A stretch of 64,000 nucleotides of DNA from Kudoa neothunni. Its lineage: Eukaryota > Cnidaria. The notes under the pieces were generated by a model. The model saw nothing but the letters and a program-made list of their open reading frames with translations, did not search any database and was not told the DNA's origin. The stretch is taken from the NCBI GenBank assembly GCA_964304625.1, contig OZ199838.1, positions 16,430,001 to 16,494,000 of the forward strand. Direction: 5' to 3'. Numbering within the stretch: position 1 is the first letter of the stretch; each line of letters begins with the position of its first letter. Position numbers and translations under genes: made by a program. Of the stretch, positions 1-13,115 are shown one piece after another.

Positions 1-3000
1 TAACACATGATCAAGTTCGATGGTGATTGATGTCTCATCACGGTGAGCTATTTTCATCTACGAAAAAATATCAACAATCATCAAATTAAATATCAACTAC
101 AAGTGTATCGGTGTAAGAGAGGGTAGCGTGTTTTCCACTGAATGGTTGATAATCGATCAAAAATCTCTTGATTTTTTCTATAAAACAACTTAGAATGGTT
201 TGTGTGATTGAACTGGTTGCCTGCTTCTTGATGATAACTATCGATAACCATTTTAATCGAAGATGGTGTCAGCGCGCGATCTACTCACCACAAATATTTT
301 ACGGATAATCTACCATACCATAGGGATTATCATTATAAAGTGGGGGGGCAGTTACATTGATATTTTCAGGGGAATTTATTATTTTTTCTCATTATTTTAA
401 TAAATTATATTGTTAAATTTGTAGTAATATTTGAAATTTATCGATTGTTTTTAAAGAATATTAATTCCTAATTTGATCCCAAAATAATGAGACTATTCCT
501 ATTTAACTTTGCTTCATATTACTTTCTACGGTAAAATGTACGATAGTGTCTGTAATCCGAATCAACGACAACCTACTCAAATGAACCCCTTGAATATTTC
601 AATAATAAGTATTGATCAGTGTTCCGCTATTTGTCATCACAACAGCATTTACAGTAATCTATTAATGCAGAGAGCTCCTTGTCCCTCGCGATTATTTTGA
701 CAGACTACACCATTAATTAATTTGGCTCAAGTAAAGCATGTTTTATGTGCTGTAGAATTTAATTTTGTTGGATTGTCTATCATTAAATCTGTCTATAAGA
801 AAAAAGAATCCGTATTTTATGCAAGTGATAGATGTTCAGTTGTGACAAAAATTATAGCATAAATATAACGCTAATCTCGGGTTAAAAATATAGGATTAAT
901 ATTCCTCATTTTAACCCTTTCTATTAATTACTTTATATAATTTTTGAATGTGAAAATATTTTTTTATTATGTCAATATAAAATTAATTATTTTTTGAAAT
1001 GATGAGAAGCAACAAATGCCTCGAGTTGAGTTAGAAGCGCCTGCGCAAGAGTAAATAAATATACCTTTATTATAATAGTATAGTTGATGTTTATTCGATT
1101 TTATAAAAATGAATTAATACAACCTGTATGTTTTACATCAAGAGCAATACAGATGAATATCAAACTGTAGGACTTGCGTAAAAAAGGTTAAACTATCCTG
1201 CAGTTGAACTTAGAATTTTGAGGTTTCAATAAATTAAAAATATACACATATACTATTTAATGAGTTTATTCTAAGAATAAAATATGCTTTGATATGTATC
1301 TGAATTCAGTTATAGTGATGAGGAGCAGGAGGAGGAAGAAGATGACTACCGTTTAAATTAGACAGTGAGCTCAAAAAATCTAATAAGTAATTTAATATTT
1401 CATTTCTGATGACGGAAGAGTAATTTTTTTGATGTTTTATATAAAATTATTTAAAATTTAATAGAATGAGTAACAAAAAATTTTCAGTTATTGAATTAAA
1501 TTCGGGGTTCAAAGGGTTAATGTAATGACAATAATCGAATAGAATATGACTATAACTTGAAAAAATTTGGATGATAATAATATTGATGCATTGTGTGGTT
1601 ATGTATCAGAATAAGCTCTACACGTAAAATAAAGTAATTCATGTATCTGAGAGCTGGGAGGAAATCGTTACAATATTACATTTAATTGTGGAGTGAATTA
1701 ACGTATAACAGTCAAATATTTTTAAAAAACGTGGGTTAAAAAATAGTAGACCTCTTATTATGTATTATGGGGTGTTTGATTCATTCTATGACTTAATGTT
1801 AATAAATGAATTATCGTTAAAATTCGGAAATATTAATCAATTATTCTTTGTTTAGTCCTTTTGTGAAATAATATATGCCTTGGGTTAGTTTAACTTATAA
1901 CATTTTCAGTCGTAGATCTTAAAATTCGGGCCAATTATGATTATGAGATGGGTGGACGAGAATTAACGAATTCACATGCCATGGTATGCTTAATCTAAAT
2001 TTGGTGTTTTCTACATCAGTTAAATCAACAATTCTCTCCAAAAATCATTTATATTTCAAATCCTTGTGCCCTATTTATAATATTTTAGTAAATTGAAATA
2101 AAATTTCAAAAATGTCATGTTTTTATAAGATGCCATTTTGTAATTTAGTTATAGTTACAAAATTTTTAGCTTTATGAAAAGAAGATCAAATATAAACTTT
2201 TTTGATTCTTTGGTAATTTTAAGATGTATATTGTTGAAATTTGGCTTAATATTATTGTTACATCGTTGGAGCGTTTTAGAAGTTTTAAATAAATCCCACA
2301 ATATTCCAAGATAAAGTTTAAGAATCTTAATATAGTTTTACATTCATAAAGACTAAACATTTATTTAGTTTTTAAATATTTTTTACAAACTTACAATTTA
2401 TGTACTAAGAAATAATGCATAATTTATGGATAAAGTTCAATCTAGGTTTTGTCGTAAATAGCTTTTATATGATAGTTTTGTTTCAAATTCTTAAATATTA
2501 AGATTAAAAAATTCTAAATTAGTAATAAGCACGATTTAGGTGTGTTTAATATAAATCTTCCCCTAATAAAAAAGTAGCGCGTATTAAGTCATACAATGAA
2601 TTATTAATTTGTGTGCTTGGATGTTGCACACGTAGGAAATCAAAAACTAAATATTAGGTAAATTCCATTCTTTCGACCCATTTAAGTTTTGCTGTCGAAA
2701 ACGCAATTCTAGAATTCCCTTGATATTTATTTAAATAATAATATACAATTTATAGTTAACTTAGTACAGGGGGTAACCACTAATTCATGATCCCTTTGGA
2801 ACTTAATAAAATTACAAACTAGACAGCATTTAACTCAAATTCGTACTTTTTAGGAATGAATGCACAATAAACTCAATTTTTAAGAGCGTGTTTTCTGATG
2901 TTTGGTTTTGTAAAATGCAATGCAACCTCAGAGTTCGACCAAAAATTTTTAGTCAGAACAAATCCAACTGGTGAAAAAACAGAGAAGAACAAAGATTCTA

Positions 3001-3597
3001 GAAGAAGAATCGCTCAATCAAATTGTAGGAACGTCATCGAATGAGAAACTTTTTTTATAATCTATCGTATGATGACCAACAAATATTTATCCTACGTTTC
3101 ATTTAATATTCAATTAATTATTATATTCAATATTTATTTGATACACGGTAAAGAATTAAACTAATTTCCATTATTTTTCACTTATTTTGCAAGGGAAAAA
3201 GTTATTCAGAGTTCGAACACATTTCTAGAACGGATTATGGTCGATGTCCGAGGTTGCATTGGAAATCTAATCGAAAAAGCGAATTGATGACTAGTGGCAT
3301 GAGCAGTGTTAAATAAATGTGGGTTTGATTTATAGTGAACTCTATAAATTCACATTTGTAGTATGATTGACACGAAAGCATATAGTTAACGTCAAGTCTC
3401 ATCGAATGTGAGCTGAACGATGACTACTTGATTGATAGTTTGAAAACTTTACAAACAAATAAATAAAAAAATAAATAAAAAATAAAAAAAAACAACAACA
3501 TAATCTTGAATGTTGTTCCATATAAATTGTGCAATAATTTAAAAAGATAATTTAAAGTATAGTGGAAAACGTCGACCACCAAAAAACATGACTAATA
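1..3597. other. Gene-poor AT-rich stretch, no gene supported
   Basis: I see no recognisable protein, RNA gene or repeat structure here. The longest open stretch, 509-700 (+), encodes 63 residues with no family resemblance and no convincing splice context. The segment may hold upstream exons or the promoter of the MYND gene that follows, but I could not find a SAND or other expected domain. Confidence 0.5.
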
Positions 3598-3697
3598 ACT
3601 TAAATTGAATGTACATAAATGATCAATTTTTGCGATGATGTGAGACAAGATTTGGGCAGTCAAAGATCGACCGCGCACATAACACAGTAGCAGGGAT

Positions 3698-5394
3698 ATG
3701 CACGATTTATATAGCCAGTATGTTTTGCATATGGCTGCAGCCGGGGTGGATTTTAACACCCAAGGATCATATTGGTACTTTGGAGAGGTTGTAACATTCA
3801 ACGAAGTTACACAAGCTCCCGCTCGGGAAAAACGATCGCCTGGGAGGATCAACTATGAGGTGAGCCTATTTTGTTTTGCAGTTTTTGTTGATGTGATCAA
3901 TTTAGTAATTTTTTTTGTTTGATGCGATGTCGATAAAACTATTTTGGCTGATGGTGAATTGGGTTTTTAGCGCCAAAAAGATTCATTAAATGTTTCGATC
4001 CATATTTCTAAAACTTAAATCAGTGACTTTATGGATTTATTCGACAAAATCAGCTGTAGAATTATTATGTTGATAAACTAAGCGTATTGTAACAATACAT
4101 AAATGAGTGATGTTTTGCTCAATTATTTTTCTTAGTAACAATGTTGTAAGCTAAACATGGTCCATTCGAATGGAGTTACATGAATAACACACTTATTATA
4201 TTGTTAGAGTGAGGATGGTTTTCAACCATGGAATAATACTTTACACTTATTGTTATTAGTACTAATGAATATTCGATTCAGACCATTCAATCTATTCATA
4301 ATGAATGTATTTGTGTGTATCTTCGGCAATAAGTAATGTGTATGAAGTTGTAATTTGTATGTTGATTGAGGAGTTGATAGTTGCTAGGAAGTTTTTCAGC
4401 GTTTTAATGTGTTGTTAAATTGTTTTTCTTTGTCTAATCGAGCTTAAGCTATTACTGACATTTTGATCGAGATTCCACGAAAATCAGCCAATTCAGTTTT
4501 CAAAGTCGTCCCAATGTATGTATCTTATCTAGCTCAATTCAACACCACCAACAACAACAGCGCTTATGCTTCGAATAACAATGCCCAAATGAGTTTGATT
4601 GGAAATCGTATGTTTGTTTAGTGTCCAGTTCGAATGTGTCATATAGATGTATTGATTGTTTAGGTAATATTGGTTATGAGTCGATAGACGAAGTTTTGAA
4701 TTTTTTGCTGAATGCATCCCAACAACTGAAGATTGCATTCGAACAAATTAAAATACAAAATGAAGCATTATGCGATGCCACTATCAATCAAATTCGTGCA
4801 CAGGCTCAGTTGGACAAGCAAGACGTAATAACTACTGAATTCCATTTCACTAACACAAACACATTATCACACTGTCACATTGTCACAGAAATATTGACAT
4901 TGATTTGTAGGCTCTAATGAAACAACGTGATGAGTTTGTGTCTATCCTAAGAAACCTACTACCAAACGACGGAGAATTGATTGTACAACAACTACTCACT
5001 CAATTACAACTGGAAACCAATAAAACAAATAAAGTGAGTATTATCTTCGACAGATTCGCTTCAAAGTCCACCACAATAACCTTAAAATTTGTAGGTTTGC
5101 TTAAACTGCAGCAGAGATGCCTATCTAGAATGCACCGCATGTAGAATGGCTTGCTATTGTTGTATTTTCTGTCAGAAAAAAGATTGGGACCGGCATCAAA
5201 ATGATTGTACATTACAGCAATTGATAAATACAAACAATCAGAACGACGGAACCAATATAAATAATTCGATTGCGAGCACACAGTCAAATATCTCTATACC
5301 AATTATGATTAATCCATCCGACCCTATCAATATCCCAAACAACATCAGCAGTGAACATAATAGTATGAACAATAGCACCACCACCCATCGTTAA
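3698..5394 (+). CDS. MYND zinc-finger protein, DEAF1/MTG-like (multi-exon, 5' part uncertain)
   Basis: The last exons are clear. 4664-4824 (or from 4647), 4911-5033 and 5095-5394 join in phase 0 across GT-AG introns of 86 and 61 nt and end at a TAA. They encode a helical stretch (SQQLKIAFEQ...) followed by a full MYND finger: CLNC, then EC and TAC, YCCIFC, and H-x3-C after KKDWDR. Spacing and the KDW motif match the MYND domains of DEAF1 and MTG/ETO proteins, which bind corepressor peptides in the nucleus; the coiled segment before it resembles the DEAF1 layout. An Asn/Thr-rich tail of about 60 residues closes the protein. An exon ending at the donor 3859/3860 (open from 3698) and a possible exon 4533-4607 probably belong to the same gene, but I could not fix their phases and did not recognise them. 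No SAND domain was found. Function beyond a MYND adaptor is inference. Confidence 0.72.
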
Positions 5395-7174
5395 GGTGTT
5401 TACATGTGGTTGTCTTTTGGTTACAGAAAATATACGCAGCGTTGTTACTCATTATTCATTTGTTGATCACCAGCAACATATGAACAATAACATTATAATA
5501 TTTATATATATAAACCTTAGTTTCATCTGAGAGAATTATTTTTTTTTGCCCAATTTATTAATTTTATATTTCACTATATACAATCTAATAGTTTCGTTGG
5601 TGATTTTTACGGTCCAACGAATATTGAGCTATTCTTATGAGTAAAATTCTCTATAGCTCTCATTAATTTTATCCAAAAATTACAGGTGTTCGCGAATTTC
5701 CTATTTTTTATCGTGGGTTTCTTGTGTTTTGCTTGCACAAACATTGTTCTCTTTTTTAGTCCGCATACATGAATTATAAAATATGTTAAAATGAGATGAA
5801 TGCGCAACCTATGAATAGGGATTGTATGAAGTAAAGTTGTGTTTGCGTGTCGTATCTATGTTTTTTTATGTGAAATCCTTTGTTGTCTACGATTCCCACA
5901 AATACGCCTGCGCGACAAATATTAATAAAACATTTAATAATTTATTCAACTGTCGTTGCATTATCAAAAGCTCTAAAAGTATTTAGAGAATACTTTTAGG
6001 ACGTCAGTACGCCGGATACGAAATAAAAATGACGCCTGCACATAACAGAAAAGAGGGTTAATTTACAATAACATAGAGAAAATAAAAATCCAAATACATA
6101 AATGGAGTAGAGAATTTTGTCCATTTTTACTCCACGATTCTTCACGAAAAACAAGTTTAAGAATCTCTAATTTATTTGTTAGTAGTTTAGAATTAAAAAT
6201 GGCCGATTTCATGTTAAATAATATTAAGTGTCAATAGTTGGGGTGATATTTTACTATTTCTATCACGTGAAAACAAATAACTGAGCCAGGATTTAATATA
6301 TTATACGCATAATCAAAATTTAATTAAATATAACAAATATATTTTGTGGCAAATCCATTACAGAATGTACGCGCTTTTAAATACACTTCTAAAACCCTTC
6401 AATGATAAAATTTCCACTGCAAACAAAATATTTTAGAATATTTTAAGATTACTAATTCTCAGTTATATTACGACTTTATAGGAGTTGTTGTTGTGTCGAA
6501 TTTACAACCTCAATCTGGTAAAAAATATAAATTTGCACGTTTCACTTGGGGTCAAATTCATATCTACCTCAAGGTTTTATACTGGTAAATTCTTATCCTA
6601 TGGTGTGCACGCATTGTGTAATGATAATTTTTTTATCCCAGAAACTTCCACTCTAAAACTGTCTAAAAATTTAATTATTCCTGGCCCTATCAGTTGCGCG
6701 TAGAAATAGAAATTATTAAGTATATTCAAAATTAGTGATACTTGAATATTATGAACCATTTAAATAAAACTGTCTAAAAATTAAATGGGTCATAAGTGGA
6801 AAGGAATGATAATGGCTTTATAAATAATTGTTCAATACTTATTCTTAAAAATATTTTAAGTATTTCTGCCAAACTTCTCAATGATTTGAAGAGCCATAAA
6901 TAATATAATTCCCTAGATATCCTTAAGGGCGTCACAAACCGCACTATGCAAAAATTTCCCCATCCAATTTCGATGCCACTTAAAATTTAATCCTAATCGA
7001 ATGCCCCTGTTATAGTGTATTGAATTCGAAAGAAAATCGACCTTAAAACTCCCATCAATAAAATAACAGCTAGATATTAAAGTAAAACAATGATAATAAT
7101 ATATTCTGATTATTTTTGAAATAAATGAAAGTGATAATAGAAAATATTAAAAAAACAAGTCTAATTCTAATAAA
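5395..7174. other. Intergenic spacer, nothing recognised
   Basis: AT-rich sequence between the convergent MYND and FARSB genes. It should hold both 3' ends; AATAAA-like signals occur, for example near 5924. Short open stretches here (such as 6485-6703) have no recognisable protein character. Confidence 0.5.
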
Positions 7175-10100
7175 CTAAAATAGTATGTGTAGTAAACAAA
7201 TGTAATTCATGTTATAAAGAAGAGAACAATAAAAATCTATATAGAAGAATAAGCTATTAGTTTTTTCTACGCACAATTCAAAGGCTGAGCATGGATAGGT
7301 GAGTTCGAATTCCTTCAGCAGATCAGGATGAATCATTCCAACAGTTCCAATTGGTTGTTCCATCAACATTATCTTGGCATTGCGTCCAGGGAACATCGAT
7401 GGTTGTTCTAAAGCAGAACAATATAAATTTAGTAACCTCGAAAGTATGCCATTTATGCGATACATTCTTCAGAAATATTCGAAATATCACAATAAATAGG
7501 GTGTATGGTGAGAATGTAAGATATTAAAAGGCGACATAAACAAGAAATTACCCTCAGAATGATCCAAATAAAAATAACGATCAGACGAACCTTTGCCGAA
7601 ACTAATGCCCAAAAAGGCCATAATCTTGTCTAGCAAACCTTTGATGATTTCGAATCCACTATTTTTTTCCACAGTAAAGTGCGCACATTCGTTTTTCGTT
7701 TACAGCTCCCACAGCTTAATCACAGAAAACACAATCAACTAATAGACGACCAATCTCTCAATAATACCTGAAATACCGTCGTTTACTCTACACACTACAT
7801 CCCCAACCTCAAATATTTTAATAGGAAGAGGCAGTTTTCTGTTGTTTTGTAAGTGTTTTCAGTAAACCTGGTAGTAAACTGTTACGAACGGCCTACATAC
7901 AATAATACATTCAGCTGTGAACTGTCAACGCCCACACCAACAAAGTTGAGAAAAATACATTAAGTTCGTTGTTGGAAGCTATTTGAACCACTTTATCCTG
8001 CACTTTAAGGTTGTGCATTTTAGTTGACAATTCATCCATTGAACACACAATAAAAGACAACGCCTCTGTGAATCCTCCTCGAACTGCCATTTGACGCAGT
8101 TTATCCCCAAATCGGTTCGCATATTGTTCACTGCCAATAGTGCAGATTTTAGGATATTTCTTCTCAATATTATTGAAGCCATGTGCAACAGCAGCATCCT
8201 CCATAACATCACAAGCATGGAGAATATCTTTCAAAATAACAACGTCATTCAATTAAATAAGAAATACCTTGTCTCGTGGGTGGAATTGTAACAACAATGT
8301 TTGTTTCATCATTACAACAGGCCACCGGAAGCAAAGACATTCTCTCCAAGTAATTCACATAGTCCTCACGACTACAACTACGCCAATAAAATTATGTAAT
8401 ATTTATCGAACGGAAACAAACTTACTCGATTCCTATGGATCGATTCAGATAGTCAACAGATAAAATTTCTTGTTTGGGTTTATAATCCTACATTCATTTG
8501 TTACCACAAAATATTTCATAATTTTAATACGATACTAATTTATAGTTCAAAAAAAATTGTTGTTATTGAATAAAATAATATTTTAATATAAATTAATTGA
8601 ATAAACAAATATAAGACTTTGAATAGATTATTATACTGCAAACATTATTCTAGGATTGTTCAAAATGAATTTAACAAAGCAGTAATTTTATCAATTCAAA
8701 TTTTGGTAAGCAGATTACGTACTTTCAAAAAGGATTAAAATCGCTCAATGTTAAACAAAAACCTTTATAATGGTTTCAGAATTAATGCATTAAAAATATT
8801 AATGCCTTTAGAATTAGAGTATTCAAAATACTCACCGGAGTGTAAAAACCCTTCTCACAATCATAAGACAAAACTTTACCACATTCAATTCTATAATTTT
8901 ATGAGATGCATGATAGTCAATATCAATGCTACATACGTGTATTTGTTGGCACAATGTTCACTCAACATTGTACATATAGTTAGAAGCACTATTTCGGTCT
9001 AAAAACAAAACGTGGGTATTGAAAAATTGTTTGTCTGTTATTTGCATATGTGTGTGTATATGATGTGTACCCGACGTTTATCTGTTCCGGTGCATTCAAT
9101 TAAAATATTTTTAGTGGAATGTTTCACTTGAGTGTGTTGTCCTAGTAATGAATGAATGAATGAATGAATGAATCATTAATTAATTAATTAACTAAGCCAC
9201 AAAAGAAAAATCAGCCTTACCATTAATTATTGGCGGCAATGATAGAATTGTATTGTTTGAATCAACAATAATAGGATATTTAGGATAATCTCTAATAATC
9301 GGGAGATATTCCTTTAAATGATTTTTCTAAAAGCTAATCCATAAATGAGCAGTCCAATTCTTTCTACTTCGAATCGATTAAACATTTCAGTCGCATCAAG
9401 TTCTTCATCCTAAAGAACCAATTACATTATCTCTAATTAGCGCATTTATGTTACAATAGTTAGTGGCATAAATTTGATGTTGCTAGGAGCTGCTGCTGTG
9501 TATTTTAATGGCAACCGAACGGTATCCAAGTCATGAACTCCTATAGCAACCAGCTTCCTTTTTCGACAAATATTATGATGAAGCTTCTCCTGTAGATCAA
9601 TAAGACTCTTGAAAACATCCTGAAAGTGAAGTCGTATAAATATTTTAAGTTGAGGTGGAGTTAAAGTGGTACGGGAGTAATTGTCATATCACGTAAAATT
9701 GCAGTGCCAACATATGGTCGAATAGAAGCAACTTCGGGTTCAACTTTCATCACAAAATCACTTGAACCATTCACAAATTTGTAACATGGATATTTAGATC
9801 TATATATATATGTGTGTATGATAGATTACAGTTATAAATATAGAAATTCACTTCTCTAAAAATATTCGAAGTGCTTGTGCAAGTCCTTCAATACACAATA
9901 AATCATATCTAAATTCAGTGGAATTATTTAAAATGTAAACGAGTTAAACCTGTTAGCTCCTATTTCGATCTTATACACTACACAACTTGTGGAATCATCA
10001 CAAGGTTCCTCAACCTTACAGAAATTTAGAATCTGTCTAAATTGATAAAATGATTTTTTTTACAATCTCATCGATTTCGATTCCAAATTGAAAACAAATT

Positions 10101-10225
10101 TCGTCAAATTCATCATCGCCTATTTTGGGGTTATTTTAGTCTTTTCTGGGTTATTAAAAATAGCTACTATATTTCTGGCCGATTTTCGAAAATAATTCGT
10201 CTCGCTTGACTGCTATAGTAGGCAT
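7175..10225 (-). CDS. FARSB: Phenylalanyl-tRNA synthetase beta subunit, cytosolic (17 exons)
   Basis: This is the beta chain of the cytosolic (alpha-beta)2 enzyme that charges tRNA-Phe. Exons: 10225-10168, 10119-10064, 10014-9950, 9908-9852, 9799-9673, 9619-9455, 9409-9368, 9326-9221, 9141-9071, 8998-8937, 8890-8836, 8487-8426, 8371-8268, 8227-7959, 7892-7777, 7714-7552 and 7407 to about 7271. The start [12 protein letters not shown] matches animal FARSB. Other conserved blocks are [13 protein letters not shown], the editing-domain HDLDT and PPIING segments, [54 protein letters not shown] and the closing MFPGR...[15 protein letters not shown]. Introns are 40-79 nt except introns 11 (about 350) and 16 (144). 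Exons 15 and 16 are each one base too long for the family frame: near 7845 (LLKT to NRKLPLP) and in a T run at 7662-7668 on the plus strand. These may be assembly errors or decay. The last exon stays open to 7175, or splices at 7270, so the C-terminus is uncertain. Length is about 575-600 residues, close to the usual 589. Confidence 0.95.
9147..9174. repeat. AATG tetranucleotide microsatellite in FARSB intron 8
   Basis: Six to seven AATG units followed by a few TTAA-type repeats lie next to the 3' end of the 79-nt intron 8. It probably explains why this intron is longer than its neighbours. Confidence 0.8.
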
Positions 10226-12120
10226 TTTGGAATAATATTCGACAAATACGGCACGTGTACTCAAGAGTGTACGCAATCGCGGGTGTTCGGTATACTTCGT
10301 ATACATCTTTTAAGTGATATCTACTAGATTGGTCAATAAAATTAGATGATCATATAGTTTTCAAATTTGGTATAATTAAATAGATTAATAGAAGAGTTTG
10401 GAATAATTTCCGTGCAAAGTAAAATTAGGATAGGATTAAGATGAATCGTTGCAAGTGGGATTACACCAATTAGTTTCTTAATATGTGAAGTTTTTCAAAA
10501 TTGATATTTTTCAATTATTAAATATGATGTACAACAATTTTATTTAGGAATCTTAGTAAGAATACAATTCGATGTTGTAATTAAAAAAAATTGATGATAA
10601 ATCATGGTTTTAATATTTATATAAAAATAATTAGTATTAAAAATTATTGTTAGGTTTAAGTAAAATTCGTTGTTCATAATGATTTTTGTTTCATACTCAA
10701 AATTAAGTTATTAACTTATTTAATTTCATCGTACATAGGGAAGAGGAAATAGTAATTCTGATCTGGAATTTCGAAAGGATAATATAAATAAATATATTTT
10801 GGTTTAAAAAATGTTGAATATTTTCAATTTTATGTCTTACTATGATAAATTTAGAGAGTTAATCATACCGGGATTTGGAAAATAAATATGATGAATTTTG
10901 AGATATATTTGTAATTTTGATATGTGTAGATATACGTGGAATTTTTAAACATCATTCAATTCATCAATGGCGATTAATTACATTTTAATGTTTATAAGAG
11001 AATGATAAACCATATTTTATATCAAACATCTATTTGTAATCAGAGGAAGCGATGTTGGTGTTAATTTATTCTTTAATTGATTTGATATGTAATAGGTTAA
11101 AATCATCTGGTCATTTTTAAATATTACATTTTATAAAATAACACATATTAACTGAACTTAGAAATTTTTGTCATTATAGGGTTCAATACAATGGTTCTTA
11201 TCCTGACTTTAATAAAACAGAGGTTTAGGTTTAAAGGTTTTGCTTATTGGGCCTTTATTTATTGTAATTATGATAACTTATATTTTAAAAATTAGAATAT
11301 TACAGATAAATGTGATCAATTTAATTTTTTGTAATAAAAATGTTAACAATTAATTGAATAATTCGAATTACGGACGTTTTATCTCAAACTAAACTCATAA
11401 AGCAATTACATCTCCGTCTGAATAAAAAGTGTTCCTCGTGATTTTCATTGTGAAATAAACATTAGTTATTAAAAAGTAGGATAAAAATAGAAAATTTTAA
11501 TTTAAATTAATTCTGTTTTATAGAGGGAGAATAATAAAAATTGTTTTGGCATTGCGAAATAAATTAGATATATTTTTTCAAAATCATAGTTATAGAAATA
11601 CTGTTAGTTTTAACAATTTTGAGATTACCCTTTCTTCGTACATACATCGCTGGTAATTCTGATGCCGTAAATTGCTCGATTTTAAAAATATAAAAGAATA
11701 CAAAAACAGTTCCTAAAACAAATTTATTTTTATGTTAGACGAATATTGATGAAAAATTATTTAGAATTCTCATTTTGGTGAGAATCTAGCAATACGCATG
11801 ATGATGCTGATCGTGTCAACCTTCAAACAGGTGAGATTGTAGCAAGCATTTCTAACACAGACAGAAGTTTCGAATTAAATCAATGACTGTTTTAAATTTA
11901 TAAACTAATTCTTTGATTATTTGAGACAACACTCTGTCTTGATTAAGTTAAATTAAGGTACCTACAATAAATACCTCAAGAAAATCATCGATCTTTACCA
12001 AAACTTTATTAGAAGCCGAGTTTTTTAAAGTTATTTCGTGAATTAATATCTGTTAAAATAAAGTCATTACATTTAATTAAAAAATTTTTCTATTTTGAAT
12101 AATTTAAAAAGCACGTTATA
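10226..12120. other. Spacer between FARSB and the tandem array
   Basis: AT-rich sequence with no supported gene. The first few hundred bases should contain the FARSB promoter, since the start codon is at 10225 on the minus strand. No coding, RNA or transposon signature was recognised. Confidence 0.5.
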
Positions 12121-13020
12121 AACCCTCCTGGAATAAGAGTAAACTGTTAGCACTTTCCAAGGAATTGTCGAAAAACTCGAAATTGGCCCAGAACATAAAA
12201 GAAAAAAAGTCAATTATCGAAATTACATTATTTGTTATTTTTTAAATATTATAAAATCATTAAAATCTCATTTAATTATACTGTATACCGGTTTTTGCAT
12301 CCAAAACCGGATTCGTTGTAATTTAGCCTAGATTTTTCAATGCAACTGATATTAGATCTAAATTAAGCGACATTCAAGATTTCAAGAAAACTGCATAATT
12401 TTGAAAATAAGAGAGCTGTTGCTTTCTATGTTGTCGTTAACTAAGCAAAAGACCAGAAAGAAGTTTCCGAGGATTTAGGAATTCCGAGATCAATACTAAA
12501 TGATTTGGCTGAAAAGTATAGTCTAATACTTCACCCAAAAGATTATTAGAGGAGATAAGAGAAACCCTTCAAATAAGTTGACTAAACATAATCTAAAAGG
12601 TTATTCTCAGCATTTGGAGATATTCCATGACCAATGTTTTTCATTCATGGATATCAACCGTAATTAGATCAGAATAACATGTATATTTGGTCCTAACACA
12701 TACAAAATTCTCTTTGTTTATCTAGCGCTGTTAATTGAATAGAAAAAATTGCCATTAACCGCAAGCTAAGGTATTCCAGTTTTGATTGCAACAAGCCCAG
12801 TAGAAATTATATGCCATTATAAATTTTTTTTTAAATTTATAAGAAAAATTCTAAAGTCACTAAGGTTGAAGGAAGTTAATTAAAAAACAAGTAACCTTAG
12901 ATACTTTCGAAAATGCTAACAATCGTTCACTTTAATTGATAAATCCTTCTTTAAAAAAATTAGTTTAAAAACTTAAAATATGCGATTTTTTAATAGTATG
13001 AATATATATAACATTGTATT
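12121..13020 (+). other. Upstream part of array unit, copy 1
   Basis: From about 12121 the sequence resembles the upstream regions of the other five copies (about 19760, 30090, 37200, 49738 and 60435). The shared words run through ATAAGAGTA, GGAATTGTCG and a later AAATGTTAAACG-like stretch. The shared upstream block appears to begin here. Around 12380-12700 a stretch absent from the other copies contains a helix-turn-helix-like fragment (EVSEDLGIPRSILNDL) with many stops, perhaps a transposase relic; this is weak. Confidence 0.5.
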
Positions 13021-13115
13021 TATTGATGTACCAAATCCTATTATTAAATTCATATGAATGGTAATAATTGAATCAAGATATGCAGTATAATCCGATTTAC
13101 TCTCTGCACTAAAAA
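13021..13115 (+). promoter_or_regulatory. Conserved proximal promoter block, copy 1
   Basis: This block is conserved in front of all six genes. It contains ATTGATGTA, CAAATCCTAT, the palindrome TTCATATGAA at 13049-13058 and a TAATCYGATTTACTCTCTG segment just before the start codon. The palindrome lies 67 bp before the ATG. An AT-rich TATATATAA element precedes it near 13004. A regulatory role is inferred from conservation only. Confidence 0.6.

Noticed and set aside
3661-3859. SAND domain in an alternative frame of the exon ending at 3859
   Set aside because: A CIWLQPGWILTPK-like string occurs, but the frame stops at once and the KDWK core of SAND is missing.
12380-12700. Helix-turn-helix fragment resembling a transposase start
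   Set aside because: Too short and too full of stops to assign a family; kept only as a remark in the upstream block.
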